Assembly: GCA_021442155.1 (NCBI GenBank)
Contig: CM038217.1
Span: forward strand, 148,801,143-148,865,142
DNA length: 64,000 bases
Origin: Cymbidium sinense
Lineage: Eukaryota; Streptophyta; Magnoliopsida; Asparagales; Orchidaceae
Direction: 5' to 3'
The position numbers were made by a program, and so were the translations under genes. This document shows, in pieces, positions 1 to 41,574 of this stretch. The notes beneath the pieces are model-generated. The model was given only the letters and a program-made list of their open reading frames with translations. It ran no database searches and was not told the DNA's origin. Position 1 is the stretch's first letter. The number at the start of each line of letters is the position of its first letter.

Positions 1-285
1 TGAGTGGCTTTACTCTAGAGATAGAATGCAAAATGAGTATATTTAATAAGTTAGTAGCATTAGATAAGATTAAATCCTTAGATGGTTTTATAAAGTCCGT
101 CATGACTTTTAAGAGTAGATGCATTAGATTTTCCTTATGTTAAGAAAGCAGAAAAACCTAAAAAAATTAAGAAATAAAAAATGATCTTAGTATACTTGAT
201 TTAAATGAGAATTTGACACATAGTGACACAATGGAGACAAAGGATTCATGTAGTCAACCTAGTGGGATTATTGTTGTTGTTGTAT
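1..285 (+). mobile_element. RTE-type LINE, 3' end, sense orientation
   Basis: The segment matches, in opposite orientation, the 3' parts of the two longer RTE copies at 21762-24584 and 61619-64000. Shared landmarks are the 'gatgcattagatttt' stretch, the 'tcttagtatacttgattta' stretch, 'ggattcatgtag' and the terminal 'ctagtgggatta' followed by a (TTG)n tail at about 268-283. This 3' end with a TTG microsatellite tail is typical of plant RTE elements. The element continues beyond the left edge. It has an internal deletion before the tail compared with the other copies. No open reading frame survives. Confidence 0.85.
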
Positions 286-2449
286 ATTGTCGCTCTTCCA
301 ATTCAACGTTCTTGGTACTCTCTCCCCAAAGAATTTATTATATTTTCATCCCAATGTTAGGAGTGCTTTATAAATCAGCATTTGGGTATCCTTCATCAAA
401 AGAGTTACCTAATAGTATATCATGTTCCTCTTCAGCCTTTTAGTGTTTTCTCCCATGCTAGTTTATCTCATGGGTATCTAAAAAAGACCTCTTTATCTTT
501 AATTAAGTCAAGCATCTTAGTGAAAATAACACACACTTTATAAGAAAACATAATCCAAGCTTTCTCACATCATCTTTCTAAGTGCATTCTATGAATGTTT
601 TTTTTAGATCTATATTTTTGAAGTTCTTATTCAGATCCGAGTAATTCCCATACATTTTACTGCTTTTGGGCATCTTCTATATCTCCTCAAATAGGAATTC
701 CCAAACAACAACCTAGTAGTCAAGGAATGTTCTTTTCTTTAGTGTTGAACACAATGGAGTATCCATCATTCTCATTATCATTGACTTCTTGGTAACAGTT
801 GATGAATTAGGGCTCTATAAAATTTCAAGAGTTATAAAGAACTGATTAAACGGGGAACTTTCAACCTTGTTAATGAAGTCAATAGCCTTGAACTATTTGA
901 CCATTTTTTTTATCACATCCTAGCTCTATATGTGATCCAAGTACTTTAATGTCTCTCCTATGGTATGATTATAGTAGACATTGGCATGCATAACAAAATA
1001 ACTTAAATGAACAAAATAAAATCCTAATAACTATGTATTTTGTAGAATTCCCATCTAAGATCATAATTGAACCATGATAGAATGAGTTTTTGAATTGATG
1101 ATCAAACAATCTTCGATCATAATTTGAATAATCTTTAAATCATCTTTAAATTTTTATCATATTATGATTGAATCATCTTCGATCATGATTCAAATAATCC
1201 TTAAATGATCTCTGAATCGTGTTCAAACTATTTTTGAACATTTTCAATCATGGTCAAAGATGATTTGATTATTGTTTGAAGATTATTTGAATCATGATCA
1301 AAGATGGTTTGATCACGTATAATCATGATTTGAAGATTGTTGATCATTATTTAATCATGATTTAAAGATTATTTAAATCATGATTAAAGATGGTTTGATT
1401 ATGACATAATCATTATTTGAGATTGTTTGATCTTGGCTTAATCATGGTTTAAAGGTGAAAGTGGTTTGATGATGATTATAATAAGTTACTCATAGGTAAT
1501 CTAATGTCTAACAATATTTTGGGTTTATTGTGTGAACACCATATTTAATCTTATATAATCAATTGTTAAAATCACTAACCTTTGTAGATGATGAATGGAG
1601 AGAGATTATTGCGGTGAAACATCATCTTAGCCAACACCCCCACTCAACAATCACTGGAAATGGAAAAGGTGCTAGGAAGAGGAATGGTCAAGGAGTATCT
1701 ATGATTAAATGGTCACATAGTTATTTAGCGTGATTTGACTCTATTTGTTCAAAAGCAGGGGTATTTTTGTTTGAAATGTTCTCATAGACATGAAAATACA
1801 TAGTGGACATATTTTCTCAAGTTCAGTTATTATTGGGCATATAAAGTTACATTTTCCTATTAGAAATTGGTGAAATAACTGATTTTGCAATAATCACTTG
1901 TAGATTGCAAACAAAAATATTGATGTCGTTTATCAAGAGGAAGTTTTAGATTTCCTTAAGATTCAGCGAATTTATAGAGAAAATTCTTTAAAATATTTCA
2001 ATCAGCTATCTGTTTATGGGTAGAGTCTGCTCACCGGATGGCTGCAAAACTTTTTTGGCAATGGGCCATATTCTTTTAGTTTTGTGCGACCAATCTTGAC
2101 TATGACAATCTTGATCATGATGTCAGTTGAAATTTTAATTTTCTTAGTTATTTAATTTTAGTTTTATTTTAACAACTAGTTAAATAACTGTTAATCCTGC
2201 TTATTACCATTCTTTTCATGTTTCAAAGCATGTTTTGAATGCTGCAGCTGAGAAAAAAAGGATTATAGTATTGTGCTGCTTTACTTTTGTTTGTGAAATT
2301 TCTTGTGTGTCTGTCGGTGGATAATTCATTTTTGAACACTTATGTCGTAATTATTCATACCTTATGTCAATGGAGACATAATTTTACTATGGTGCTAAGG
2401 CTGACAGGTAGTTTCTAATATCTATATTTTTTGCAATATTCGCTTCTAG
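286..2449. other. Presumed intron upstream of LSF2 exon 2; no coding exon seen
   Basis: I looked here for the LSF2 exon that encodes the transit peptide and the residues preceding GMNYT, and did not find it. The stretch is AT-rich and holds the palindromic GATCATGATT cluster at 1061-1465. The last bases before 2450 form a normal acceptor (pyrimidine-rich, ending CTTCTAG). If LSF2 exon 1 lies left of the window, all of this is intron. Confidence 0.5.
1061..1465. repeat. Degenerate inverted/tandem GATCATGATT cluster
   Basis: About 400 bp consist of repeated variants of GATCATGATT, GATTATTTGAATCATG and AAAGATGGTTTGAT. The left half is rich in the complementary forms (AATCATCTTCGATCATG) of motifs in the right half (CATGATCAAAGATGGTTTG), so the block can fold back on itself as an imperfect long hairpin. 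No flanking target duplication or coding capacity was seen. Confidence 0.6.
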
Positions 2450-31111
<28,662 letters not shown>

Positions 31112-31599
31112 AAGAAATGGTAATTTGTACCTTAATCCTTCACTAATTTGAATCAAAATTGCATCTTTTTCATTATATGTTGAAAGCGGTGCGGTCATTC
31201 TTGTTATATGAGATGCATAGCTCAGTTCGCCACTGTCATTAAATCACTGTTCTTTCACTTAAACGTTCTATTAAAAGCATTTCCTTGCTTGCACGTTCTT
31301 CAAATGGTTTGAATCGAAACAATTAAGCAGTTACAATTATTCCACTCCAAATTTTTTACTTGTATTGGAATTTAAGATGTAGCGGCACCGTTGTCAGCGA
31401 TTGCTGTTAACTCCCAGAGTCGTTTGATTGGAGCTTTAAACCTGCTCGAACAGTTTTCTGTGAAATATAACGAGAGCTCGGCATAATCAGGTACTACATC
31501 TTGGAGTTTCTGCATTTCAGTTAGTTATTTCCTGACCAAATATTTCGAGCATGTATGGAATCCTTTATTTTCATTGCTAGGCGAAAATATTAACTAAGA
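31112..31599. other. LSF2: LSF2 3' flank / probable 3' UTR region
   Basis: Directly after the stop lies AAGAAATG and then GTAATTTG. A less AT-rich block begins at about 31380 after TTTAAG. A spliced 3' UTR is therefore possible, but no polyadenylation site can be fixed with confidence. Confidence 0.3.
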
Positions 31600-31840
31600 G
31601 GCTGTTTGGGATCACATTTATTTTTTATTTAATTTTTTTTTCAATTATATTTGTTTCTAAATAAAATATATTTGATGGTAATTGTTGCTTTTAAAAATAC
31701 TCAAAATATCTAAAAACTATTTTGAATTTTTTTAAAATAATATTTTTGTTTTTTAATAAAAATATTTTAAAAAACACATCAAATAAATATATTTTTAAAA
31801 AATAACATAAAAAACACAATAAAATTGATCACAAACAGCC
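31600..31840. mobile_element. Tourist-like MITE (copy 1)
   Basis: Left end GGCTGTTTGGGATCAC and inverted right end GGGCTGTTTGTGATCA are terminal inverted repeats. The interior is nearly pure A/T with a TTTTTAAAAA character. The same family is at 59282-59558, which has a clear TTA duplication. Here the 3-bp flanks no longer match. Confidence 0.7.
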
Positions 31841-32799
31841 CATAAATGTTTACAATTTTATTGGACAATATTCCATAACGTTGATTGGTTTACTTTTCAA
31901 ATGAGCATTTTATGCTGTCAATTTATATTGCAAGATTTTATTTTACAGATCTATGCTTACTATTGAAGACTTATTTATAAAACTGAGATTTTAAAAATGA
32001 ATCATGTGTATGTGTACGCCAAGCAAAAAAATAAAAAATAAAAAATGGTTATAATTTCATTGTGATCTTTGAGATTTAGATGGTACTATTATAAATGGAT
32101 GTAGTTGTATGCTAATTTTGTTAACAAATAAGATTTTAATGTTGTGTATCTATTTATTTTTTATTTTTCTCTGTGAAGAAGTTTGGTTTTACTTTGGTGT
32201 ACTTGCTACTAACTTTTTTTTTGGAGAAATATATGTGATTATTTTTGTTTTTAGTTTCCCCTTTTTGTTTAATGAAATTGAGGCGTGTTATCATCTTAGT
32301 TTTATGAAATGCCAAACAGAAACATATGAAGTGACTCGATTCTTTGAAGGGTATAAGAGCTCTGTGGCCCTTTTTTCTTCCAATCTTCTCTGTTTTGGTA
32401 ATTGTTGAGTGCCTTTGGTGTGGCAAAAAATAATATTTTGAACTAATTTCAATGCATTATAGTCTTGTTCAAATTTATTTGAACTATATTTGCTGCTCGA
32501 CCCTTATTTCACTTGTCACTGATCATGTCAAATTATGTTCTTATTTCACCTATCACCGATCATGTCAAATTATGTTAAGAGTGGGGTTGAAGAATGTTTG
32601 ATTATTAGTAATATTTGAATACCACTAAATTTTTGGTTGAAATGTTATAAAAACTCATCGAACAGATTGGTCATTTTGGTCAATCATGATGGCTCGAATG
32701 TTTGATCATTGTAGAATGGCTTATCTATTTCTATCATTTTAGAGGCATCATTTGGTTTAAGTAGAGACATCACTTGGTTCTAGTCATACATAATGCTAG
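31841..32799. other. No gene seen
   Basis: AT-rich intergenic sequence. A 40-bp phrase around 'cttatttcacttgtcactgatcatgtcaaa' is duplicated in tandem at about 32500-32575. The open frames at 32109-32426 are AT-driven and lack motifs. Confidence 0.4.
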
Positions 32800-34263
32800 A
32801 GGGTTATGGAGAATTGCTTAGAAAGTTTGAGACTAATTATCTCCTTAAGACACTTCATCAGAGCTTTTGAAATGCAGTTTTCTGGTGCTCTCATTCTTCA
32901 ATTCTTATTAAGAATGGTTAATGATGATGAGATTGACGCACTCAATTGCATGTGTTCAACATTAGAGAGAAGAACACAACTTTTATGATTGCAGAGTTTA
33001 TTTTAGTGGTTGGGTTGATTTTTTAAGGGTTCTCAAATGATGTTGAGTTCAAGGAGATTATAAATTCAGAGATAATTAAGAGATTTTTTAATGGGGAAAA
33101 GAATTTCAAGAACATTGATTTTAAAAATATCTTTATGAAGAACACTAACAAAGATGATCTGTGGAAGCTCGGGTTGTACTTTTTTTTTAGGTGCCCTCTT
33201 CCATAGTAAGTGCTATCTTCATGGAAATGATTCTCACGGTCAAAGATACAGATGTATTTTTTTGGACACCCTTATGGTAGGATGTTATGACAGAGTATGT
33301 TATGAGGGTTGAAGAGGGACATGATACACTATGATGTACATGAAATAAGGATAAATGTCCTAGCCATGTATACTATAATTGGATATGTAGTATCGCTACA
33401 ATACTAGGTAAAGAAGCCATCTATATGTGAGCAAGAGATGTGCTGAATTTCTTAGGGAGAGAGTACCAATAATGTTGAGCTAGAAGAGTAGCAAGATGTT
33501 CATAAGCAAGAATTTTTTGTCATAGATCAATCGCTTGACATTGAATGCATATATTTGGAGAGAGAGGACTCAGTGGATTAACACTTACCAAATGTACTTG
33601 CAAATAAGGAGGTGGTTAATCCATCTATTAAAAATTAATGATCGAGAGCTTTTAGGATTTAAAGAAGAATCTCGAAAGAGTAGGACGTATATGAAGTATT
33701 TATTTGAGGATTTTATTGATCTACCAGGGAAGAGGCACATAGCCAAGAATTTGTGCGACATTGATTTTCTCTACTCGATTGATGGACAATAGCCTTTTAA
33801 AACTTGATGGTGTGATTGCTTGGTAACTCTAAAGAGAGAGGGATAGGAATAGACAATGGAAGCATGGAGTGGTTCTAGGGGTTGAATAGTATAATTATAT
33901 GGTTATATAGCGAAGTAAGAATTCTTTTAAATTAAAAGTATTTTATCAATATTTAAATAATCTTTATTCTAATTAGTTTTTTTTGTAGCATATATGGATT
34001 CTTTATGTTAATAAAAGAGCAAATTTCACACCATCCAAAGCCTATGACTTTAGCATAATTATATTTGATGATGCATTTGATTACTATTGTAGATTAATAG
34101 TCTCTATTTATCTTGCACTTAGGAGAAAAGAATCCTTCATGTGGTTTGATGTGTCATTTATATACCTCATTGGAGATGAGCAAAAGTATTATAAAGTCCT
34201 TGGTTGGCACAAAACTCAAATGCTTTCTAATGAACTAGAACACAATTTATTGGATGATATGTG
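32800..34263 (+). pseudogene. Decayed coding sequence, probably transposon-derived
   Basis: Several plus-strand open pieces lie in one direction: 32806-32988, a frame around 33170-33310 (GCTFFLGALFHSKCYLHGND), 33535-33792, and an open run of about 90 codons at 33989-34263 (KAYDFSIIIFDDAFDYYCR, FIYLIGDEQKYYKVLG). Stops and frameshifts separate them. The layout could be the remnant of a plant transposon gene such as a Mutator-type Ulp1/DUF1985 ORF, but no diagnostic motif was found, so the family is left open. Confidence 0.35.
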
Positions 34264-34950
34264 AAATCTCATTTTTCTATAAAATATATAAAGTGGTATG
34301 ATTGTGATCTATCTTGCACCACATTTTAGACCTTGAAGGGAGTGATGATTTTGTTTTCTGATTGCTTTTACAAGATGCTTGAATAGTTAGACCTATTCGA
34401 TAAAATGCAAAACTTATGTTTTATAAATCTTCTTGGACATGGAGTAGGGCCAACATAAATGAGATTCAAATGACTATAACAAGGTATTCCTTTTTAACTT
34501 GTAGGAGAATTTAACTTAGGTAGTTCATGTATAAATATTTTGATGATTGCTCTACATCATGCTTGATATATTTACTTGTAGATTTATTCTATAGTACTTA
34601 TCATTTTATTTATAAACATTCATTTGTAACAATTTTTTGGAAATGCATTTGTTCTTAAAAGCTATGTTGCACTCTTATATGTTAAATGCATTGTTTTCTT
34701 ATATGATATAATATTATATGCAATTGTGTGAAGGTAATTATATAGATGTTATGTAATGAAGTTATGCTTCTCCTTCTGAAGTGGTATATGTATTGGATTA
34801 TACTTTGTTGGGTTTAGCACTTCTTAAAGCTATGTTAGAATATTATTTGAACCTTATTTGAATCATATGTATGAATCTATCTTGGAATCAGAACACATGG
34901 TTCAAATAAATGTTAACAATGCTCGATATTTTTCTCTTGTATCATCTAAA
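34264..34950. other. No gene seen
   Basis: AT-rich intergenic sequence that may be the tail of the decayed coding remnant to the left. Confidence 0.4.
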
Positions 34951-35400
34951 TCTTTGATCAAACCCTGTTTGAATTAGTTTTTTTGTCCTAGAAGACTTAA
35001 TATGGTAGTTCACAATCCATACTTGGAGTATTATAGTCTGAAGAAATTTTTTTGGAGATATTCCTTTAAATAATGAAATAATGGGCATATTTTTCCAATT
35101 TTAGGCATTTTTATCCTTGATTGAACTTTAATTAAATCAATTTTGGTCTTTGAGGATTTAATATAGTAATTTGTGATCCACAATGATTGTATTTTAGTAT
35201 GGATGAAATTTTTGGATATATTTTTCCAAGAAATAAAATAATAGGCATATTTCTTCAATTTTAGGCATTTTGATCATCGTTTGAATCTTGTTTGAATCAA
35301 TTTTAACCTCAGAGCAACTTATTATGATAATTTGCATTCCATAATTAGTGTATTTTAGTTGGGAGGAAATTTTCAGAAATATTTCTTCAATAAATAAAAT
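34951..35400. repeat. Tandem repeat, ~161-bp period, about 2.8 units
   Basis: Units start at about 34951, 35112 and 35273. Each has the order 'tgatc...ttgaat', 'tcaattttggtc', a 'taatttgtgatccaca' phrase, 'gtattttag', 'gaaatttt', 'aataaaataataggcatatttc' and 'caattttaggcatttt', with about 75-80% identity by eye. On the minus strand two partly overlapping open frames show the same repeated protein text, which is a shadow of the repeat. Confidence 0.75.
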
Positions 35401-35947
35401 TATATATATAATCACTCAAATTTTAGTGGTGCATAAAATTATATCTCAATTATTATTATTATTATTACTATTGCTATTATGATAAAATAAAATGAATTTT
35501 AATCCAATCATAATGGTCCTATCCCAAAATATTTAAAGCACAAGATATAGTAAGCCATGTATTAGAGATATTTTGTTGGTATAAGAAATTTAGGAATTTA
35601 ATTTTTTTTGTATAATTGCTTGTAAGATAAAATTATTTTTTGAAGTATGTTGATGATTGATAATAGTGATGGTGAGTGACAATAGCAGATTAATAGTGAT
35701 GGCTAGTGAAGTGTGAGTGGTTGATGTTGTAGTTATAGTGATTGTTGTTGTTGGATTGCAATTATCAAAAGTGAGTGTTAAGCTAATATATTTGAAAACC
35801 ATCTAAATATGTGATTTTAAAAATTCACTAAAAATTGAACTAAAATACAAAATTTAAATTCATGGATGAATTGTAGTGCATTTAATGCTCTTTCATCTAA
35901 GATGTTAAAATTAATTTATTATTTTTATTATTTTTATGTTTAATTTA

Positions 35948-36185
35948 GGAAAATTTATATGCATAACACACAATTTTTATATATTTATATATCTAACATT
36001 TTAAATTTGATATTTATAAATATAGTATCTTTCTTATATTTCAATGGATGAATTTTACTTTAAAAAAAGTGTTATTTTTATTATAATAATAAATATTTAG
36101 GTATTATATATATATGTAAATATTTATATTTAGATGTTAGATATGTGAATATATATGAATTGTGTGTTATGTATGTAAATACTCC
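35948..36185. mobile_element. Mutator-like MITE with perfect 9-bp target duplication (copy 2)
   Basis: Ends GGAAAATTTATATGCATAA and inverted GGAGTATTTACATACATAA are long inverted repeats that continue through 'cacacaattt'. The 9-bp flanks TTTAATTTA (35939-35947 and 36186-36194) are identical. Same family as 5657-5890. Confidence 0.85.
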
Positions 36186-36194
36186 TTTAATTTA

Positions 36195-37377
36195 TTATAC
36201 ATTCAACACATTTAAATAGTGCCAACTTGAGAAAAATGCTAAGGTGATCAAAGAATGACTTTGCGTCTTAATTGTGTTCCTTAGCATCTCATTATTACCC
36301 AATTGAAAGGTATTATGAGAGAATAAAGGCTGCCAATACTCTTTTTAATGTTAATTGTTTACACGCCATCATCAATTATTGGCTTACGCTATTCACGCGT
36401 CCCACGTTAACAAATTCTTGGTTTTCCTCAACGTGAGCGTTTGTCGGCAAAAGCTAAGAGAGCTATCTTAAAGTCATCGTATTAATTAAGCAAAGTCTAA
36501 TATGAAATGATATTAATTATTATTATTTTTATTAATTTTTTTTTTTAGAATGGGTATTCACCCAACATATCACCCATTTCATGGGTAGACGTGATTAATC
36601 CTAGGCGCCTAACGCCATATTCATCATTCACGCGTCGCTCCACGCATTCATCGTGCTCTGCTTTTGAGAAATCGAATCGAAAGAGATTTTTAAGAACGCC
36701 GTTCACCAATCGAACTAAGAGATTGTGGATAATTATTATTATATTTTTTTTTAGTAATGAGGTGTCTACCCCTAATCTCACCCACTATATCATGATGATT
36801 TTATTTACTAATCCCCCGCACCCAATCCCGAAGCTCACAAGCGGCTCCTTTTTCTTTTTCACCGTTAAGGTGCATCCCGCTCGGAATCAACGGATTATGA
36901 AAGAGTAGTGTTTCGCCTCTCACTAACTGAATTAAGGGTGGTGGGTATCTTATGTTCCACCACAAGTGAGGTCCAATAGCAAAGACTTCAAGTGAGGTCC
37001 CATCTGATTGGATGTGCTATTTGAGTGGCAATATCTTTATATTGCTCAAACAGCATAAATGCATATTATGATTAGAAATGTCTTTTTATTATTATTATTA
37101 TTATTATTATTAATTTTATTGAATTCATAAGTTACATAACCGATGTATTTATTTATTTATTTATTTATTTTATTATTATTATTTTAATGTGAAATTGGGC
37201 TATACAAAACTGAAAACGTTTTTTATTTATGTTTTTTTTTTAAAATAATGACAGTGGATAGCTTGACTAGAATTTCATAACAATATCTTTGATGCGATGA
37301 CGTCATAATGCAAACTAACTGCTAACCGTTCATTAAATTATGATTTATGTGCTCGTCATCTCTAACAAAAAATACTA
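36195..37377. other. Intergenic; simple repeats, no gene recognised
   Basis: 36540-36910 is less AT-rich, with 'cacccaacatatcaccca' and 'cacccactatatcatg' phrases and open frames on both strands without motifs. A (TTA)n tract lies at 37087-37113 and a (TTTA)n tract at about 37148-37175. Confidence 0.4.
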
Positions 37378-37803
37378 TGGGACTGTTTGATTGACTATAT
37401 TTAGAGTACAGTATAAATCAAATGCATATATTTTAACTTTTTGAGTGTTTAATTGAAAGTTAAGTAAATTTTCAATATAATATAATATATTTCAAATATA
37501 TTAGAAATATTATTTTCAGATTTAAAATTGCCTGATGGGAATTTAAATACACCGCCAATATAAATGATGGCACCGCCGGCCACCCACCAAATGGGCCACC
37601 ATTTGTCGCACCCGCCATGGCCGCCGGGCCAAAACCTTCAGAATATTTTACATTATATTTTTTCAACCAAATAGAAAAAAACAAAATCATGAATTTATAA
37701 AACTCTTAACCAAACAACTGTAAAGTAATCATTTTACACTGCATTCCTTTTACACTATATTCTTTTTACACTGCATTCCAAATGCAGGCAACCAAACAAC
37801 CCT
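37378..37803. repeat. Small inverted-repeat DNA element with GC-rich core
   Basis: Left TGGGACTGTTTGATTG and inverted right TTTAGGGTTGTTTGGTTG are plausible terminal repeats. 'gcattcc' and 'acactatattct' phrases recur near the right end. The core at 37555-37630 is GC-rich (ACCGCCGGCC...CCGCCGGGCC), very unlike the flanks. A related GC-rich phrase is at 38028-38075. No target duplication was confirmed. Confidence 0.45.
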
Positions 37804-39639
37804 AAATGTTTGAGAAATGTGAAATCATTAATAATAAATGCATTACCAACTCCTTTTACTGTGGGTCGTTGCAGATGATTGAAATAAGACGCATTCAAAT
37901 GCACGATTTAAACATTTCGGCCGCTGAAAGTAGAAAATTTCAAGCGCGATGTATTTCAAATACACTAAAGTTCATTTTTGGTGATTTAGAATTCGCCTGA
38001 TTGAATTCCAAATATATCAATGAAAATGCGGCATGCCCGCCGCCTCTGCGCTACGGGCCACCAGCCGCCACCGTATTACTTTACAGTTACCGTGGATAAT
38101 AAAAGTTTCTTTTTCAAGCACTATTTTGGCGACAAAGCACTAATCTCAAAACAGTCGATGACTCAATAGAGATATTATTGGCAATACCCTAAACTGAAAT
38201 AAATTGGCTTTATATGGACTATAATAATTGACCCCTTAGGCCAGTCTCCCCTTTTAAAAAGCTCTTATTATGATATATGTCCATTCGTGTGCACTTTATT
38301 TCATAAGTATCTGACTTATTAAAATCTTTGCAATTTCTACAAACTTTTTCTTTGTAACTTTTTTAGCTAAATGGTAATGATCTCACATAAATTTAAGCTA
38401 TCGACCTTTTCAAAATTATTCACATTAATCCGCTCGTAAGAATTTTGATACGTCGTCTCCATTTGACTCGTGGTGTTGGCATGTACAAGATAGTATATTT
38501 GGTTCATTGATTAGAAATATTATTAGCAATGATGATTATCAGCAACAACTCATGCCACAGTTGAGTTAACCAGATTGGTTAGGCTAACGTAGGGGTAAGA
38601 TCATTTGCTAAACTTTTGATTATGAGATAGAGTGATCTGATCGATTCATTATTGATATGATTGAAAAACATTTTGACATATTCTATAAAAACATTAGAAT
38701 TTATAAAATTTTTTGTGTTGCTTATTTGCTTAATTTTGAACTTTTTATTCATCTAAAAATGGTAAAGCATTGACTACTACTTATAAGCCTCTTCTAGTTC
38801 CCCATGGTTATGCCACCTTTACATTAAGGAAAATCGTCTATCTATCCTCATGCATCTCGCTATCCATTGCCAAAAGTTCATGTGATCTTCACATTTAGAA
38901 GTAAGACCCTCTTGACTAACTTCGATAACCTCCTTAATCTTCTTTCTTTTCCTTATACATCACCTAAATGTTATCACCTTCATCTTTAGAAAAAGATCGG
39001 TTAAATCGAATAAATTGAATAAACCGGATAAATCAATATAATTTGAAAATCAATTATAAATATGCAATTTTGGTTGTAAATGCTTAGCTATTTATATACA
39101 TTGATAGATTTTTATTTGTCTAAGAAATTTTTAATGTATAATATTTATTAGATCGTGTTTTAATTAATTAGTTTATGAAAAAAAATCAAAATCTTTTATT
39201 TCATTTACATGTTATTCGGTTTAATCAAAAATTGAATTAATAAACCAAATTATAGTATACATTAATTAGATGGTTTGATTATTTTGAGTTATTTGATTTA
39301 ATAAAAATTTTGACCGAACTGATCAATTGGATCGAATACACACTCTTATTCTCAATGTTGCTATGTCCATCATCAGAGTGGTTTCACCTTCACCTTCATG
39401 AGGAGGATATTTTAAGCCATCCTAAGCATAGCATTGCTTTATATGTCATATTTAGATTGTATTATCACTGCATCTTAGATTGAATGAAATCACTTCTAAA
39501 AAGGGCAATAAGTCATTGAAAATAATATGTGTTGATTTTTATAGTGAGTAGTGCAAGGGTATGGTAACTTTTGGGACATCTTCATATATATGGATTCCTA
39601 AGTTAACACATATTAGCATTATATATTTATTATTAGGAT
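37804..39639. other. Intergenic, no gene seen
   Basis: AT-rich sequence. 38700-39600 could be further remnants of copia C (which lies to the right on the same strand), but no motif is readable. Confidence 0.4.
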
Positions 39640-40000
39640 ATTTTGGTGATGACTACATAAGGTTATAGAGTTGATCGAAAGAGTACTTTAGGTTCATGTC
39701 AATTTTTAGAACTATCACTAATATCTAACTCAAGTGGAGAGCAAAACTCATTTGTATTGTCCATCATAAAGGTAGAATATGTCATTGTAGGTAGCTATGT
39801 TGCACAATTACTTTAGATTAATCAACAATTCAGGGATTAAATTCTAAATTTTGATCATACCCTAATAAGATGTGATAATACTAGTACTGCAAATTGGTAC
39901 AAAAATCTTATTTAGAATTCAAGTGAAATGTATAAAAATTCATCATTATTTCATTAAAGATCGATTGAGGAGACAGTAGTGTAAAATTTGCTAGCACTGA
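39640..40000 (+). pseudogene. Copia C RNase H remnant
   Basis: From 39670 the plus strand reads VDRKSTLGSCQFL, a match to the copia RNase H line (DRKSTSGxCxFLG). It continues with LISNSSGEQNSFVLSI, then KVEYVIVGSYVAQLL (family TEAEYxAAxxCxxQxLW), a stop, and RCDNTSTANWYKN (family CDNxSAIxxxKNP). Several stops interrupt it. LTRs were not found. Confidence 0.75.
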
Positions 40001-41574
40001 AGTTTAGATTACATAAAACTTTTGTAAACATCCATTGACTCTATGATAGCATATATTTGCTCTTCTCAATGTAATGTGCATCCAATGTGACACTTCATCT
40101 TTGACCACTTAGAAAACCTAGGGAAGGACTTTGAATGCCATGAATGACTAATTTTTTAAGTTCCAAAAGACATTTGAAAGTATTTATGTGCATCTCTCTT
40201 CTATAAATAGTAGCTATTCATTACTTAGCTCCCACTACATTCACATCACTCTCTTAGAGCTTTGGTGAAGATTTAAGATATTAACATTCTTTACATGTTA
40301 TTTACATTTTCTTCTCTCTTTCTACTTCCCTCACCTCCAGTAGATCATGACTAAGCATGTTAAGAGAACATGGCACATTGTGGTGAATCTTTCATTTTAT
40401 AGAAAATACCTTAAACCTCGTATCCTACTGTAAATAAAGCCACTCATATATCTATGATACATTATTCTTCCTTCATTCCAAATTAAATTAAATCTCACAT
40501 CCATAAATTTGAGATTGAAATCACTTTTAAAGATTTAGTAAACTATTTACCCTCTCCTCAAAACAAAAAAAAATATTTGGGCCTTCAAAGAATTTAGAGA
40601 ACTCTTTAGATTGTCAAGCATCAACTTAACCAATCATACTTTTTTCTTTTAGAGAGAACATCATTAAACTTCACTCTTTATCCCTTAAAGAATTCTATAT
40701 CCAATGAATTCTCTGTCATTTCATCTTTCAAAAAGCTTATGTCATGTATCAAATCATGTGTTACCAACACTCTTCTTACAAGCAATCCCATAACTCGAGG
40801 TTTGGTCACTTAATTGAGTTTATCATCACCTCTAAAATAAATTATTATATATTTATATGCTTTTTGAGTGTTTTTCACAATATTTATATTAATTGTTTGT
40901 TTTGAAATCTCTTGATAATGTATGTGTTGTATGCATATTTTGAAAGTTAGGTGTTCTCACATTGTTTATGTTGACATCTCAATTTTATTTTCTACATAAA
41001 CTCACCTAGTCATTAAGAATTTTTCTAAAATAAAAATATTTTCATAAAAAAATATTTTACTTTTTGCTCAATTCACATCCTCCTCCCCCTTTGGCTTATG
41101 TAAACCAATAAATTGGTCCAATTAATCTTAATCAAATTTGATATATTTACTCATAGTGGTTGAATGGCCCATAATAGTTCAATTGGGCTAAATCAGTTGA
41201 ATTCAATTAGCCTCGAGTCCCCATTTTTTGGGCTTACTTATCCTAAGTAGAACTAATTTGACAATTAGAATATTAACTAAATTTACCATCATAACTACAT
41301 TAGGTCAATCCAATCTTTGGAAACTATTTCAATTGATGGACCTTAGTTGACTTGATCTCAATTAATTATTAATCAAGCCCAATTTGGCTAAACAATTGAC
41401 TCAAATTAACTTAATTGAATATATTACACAAAATTAGCCAATTTGATCAAATTGTTCTTCATTAACCCTTCTAATTGACTTGAGTGGACTGGATATGTAT
41501 TAAATTAATTCAATTGGGCTTATGTAAACCAATTAAATTGTCAGTCTCCATTTTTTGGCCATATTAGGCTAATC
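40001..41574. other. Intergenic, no gene seen
   Basis: Probably includes the tail of copia C. 41100-41560 is a low-complexity region rich in the phrases 'caattgggct', 'aattgac' and 'ttaattgaat'. Confidence 0.4.
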
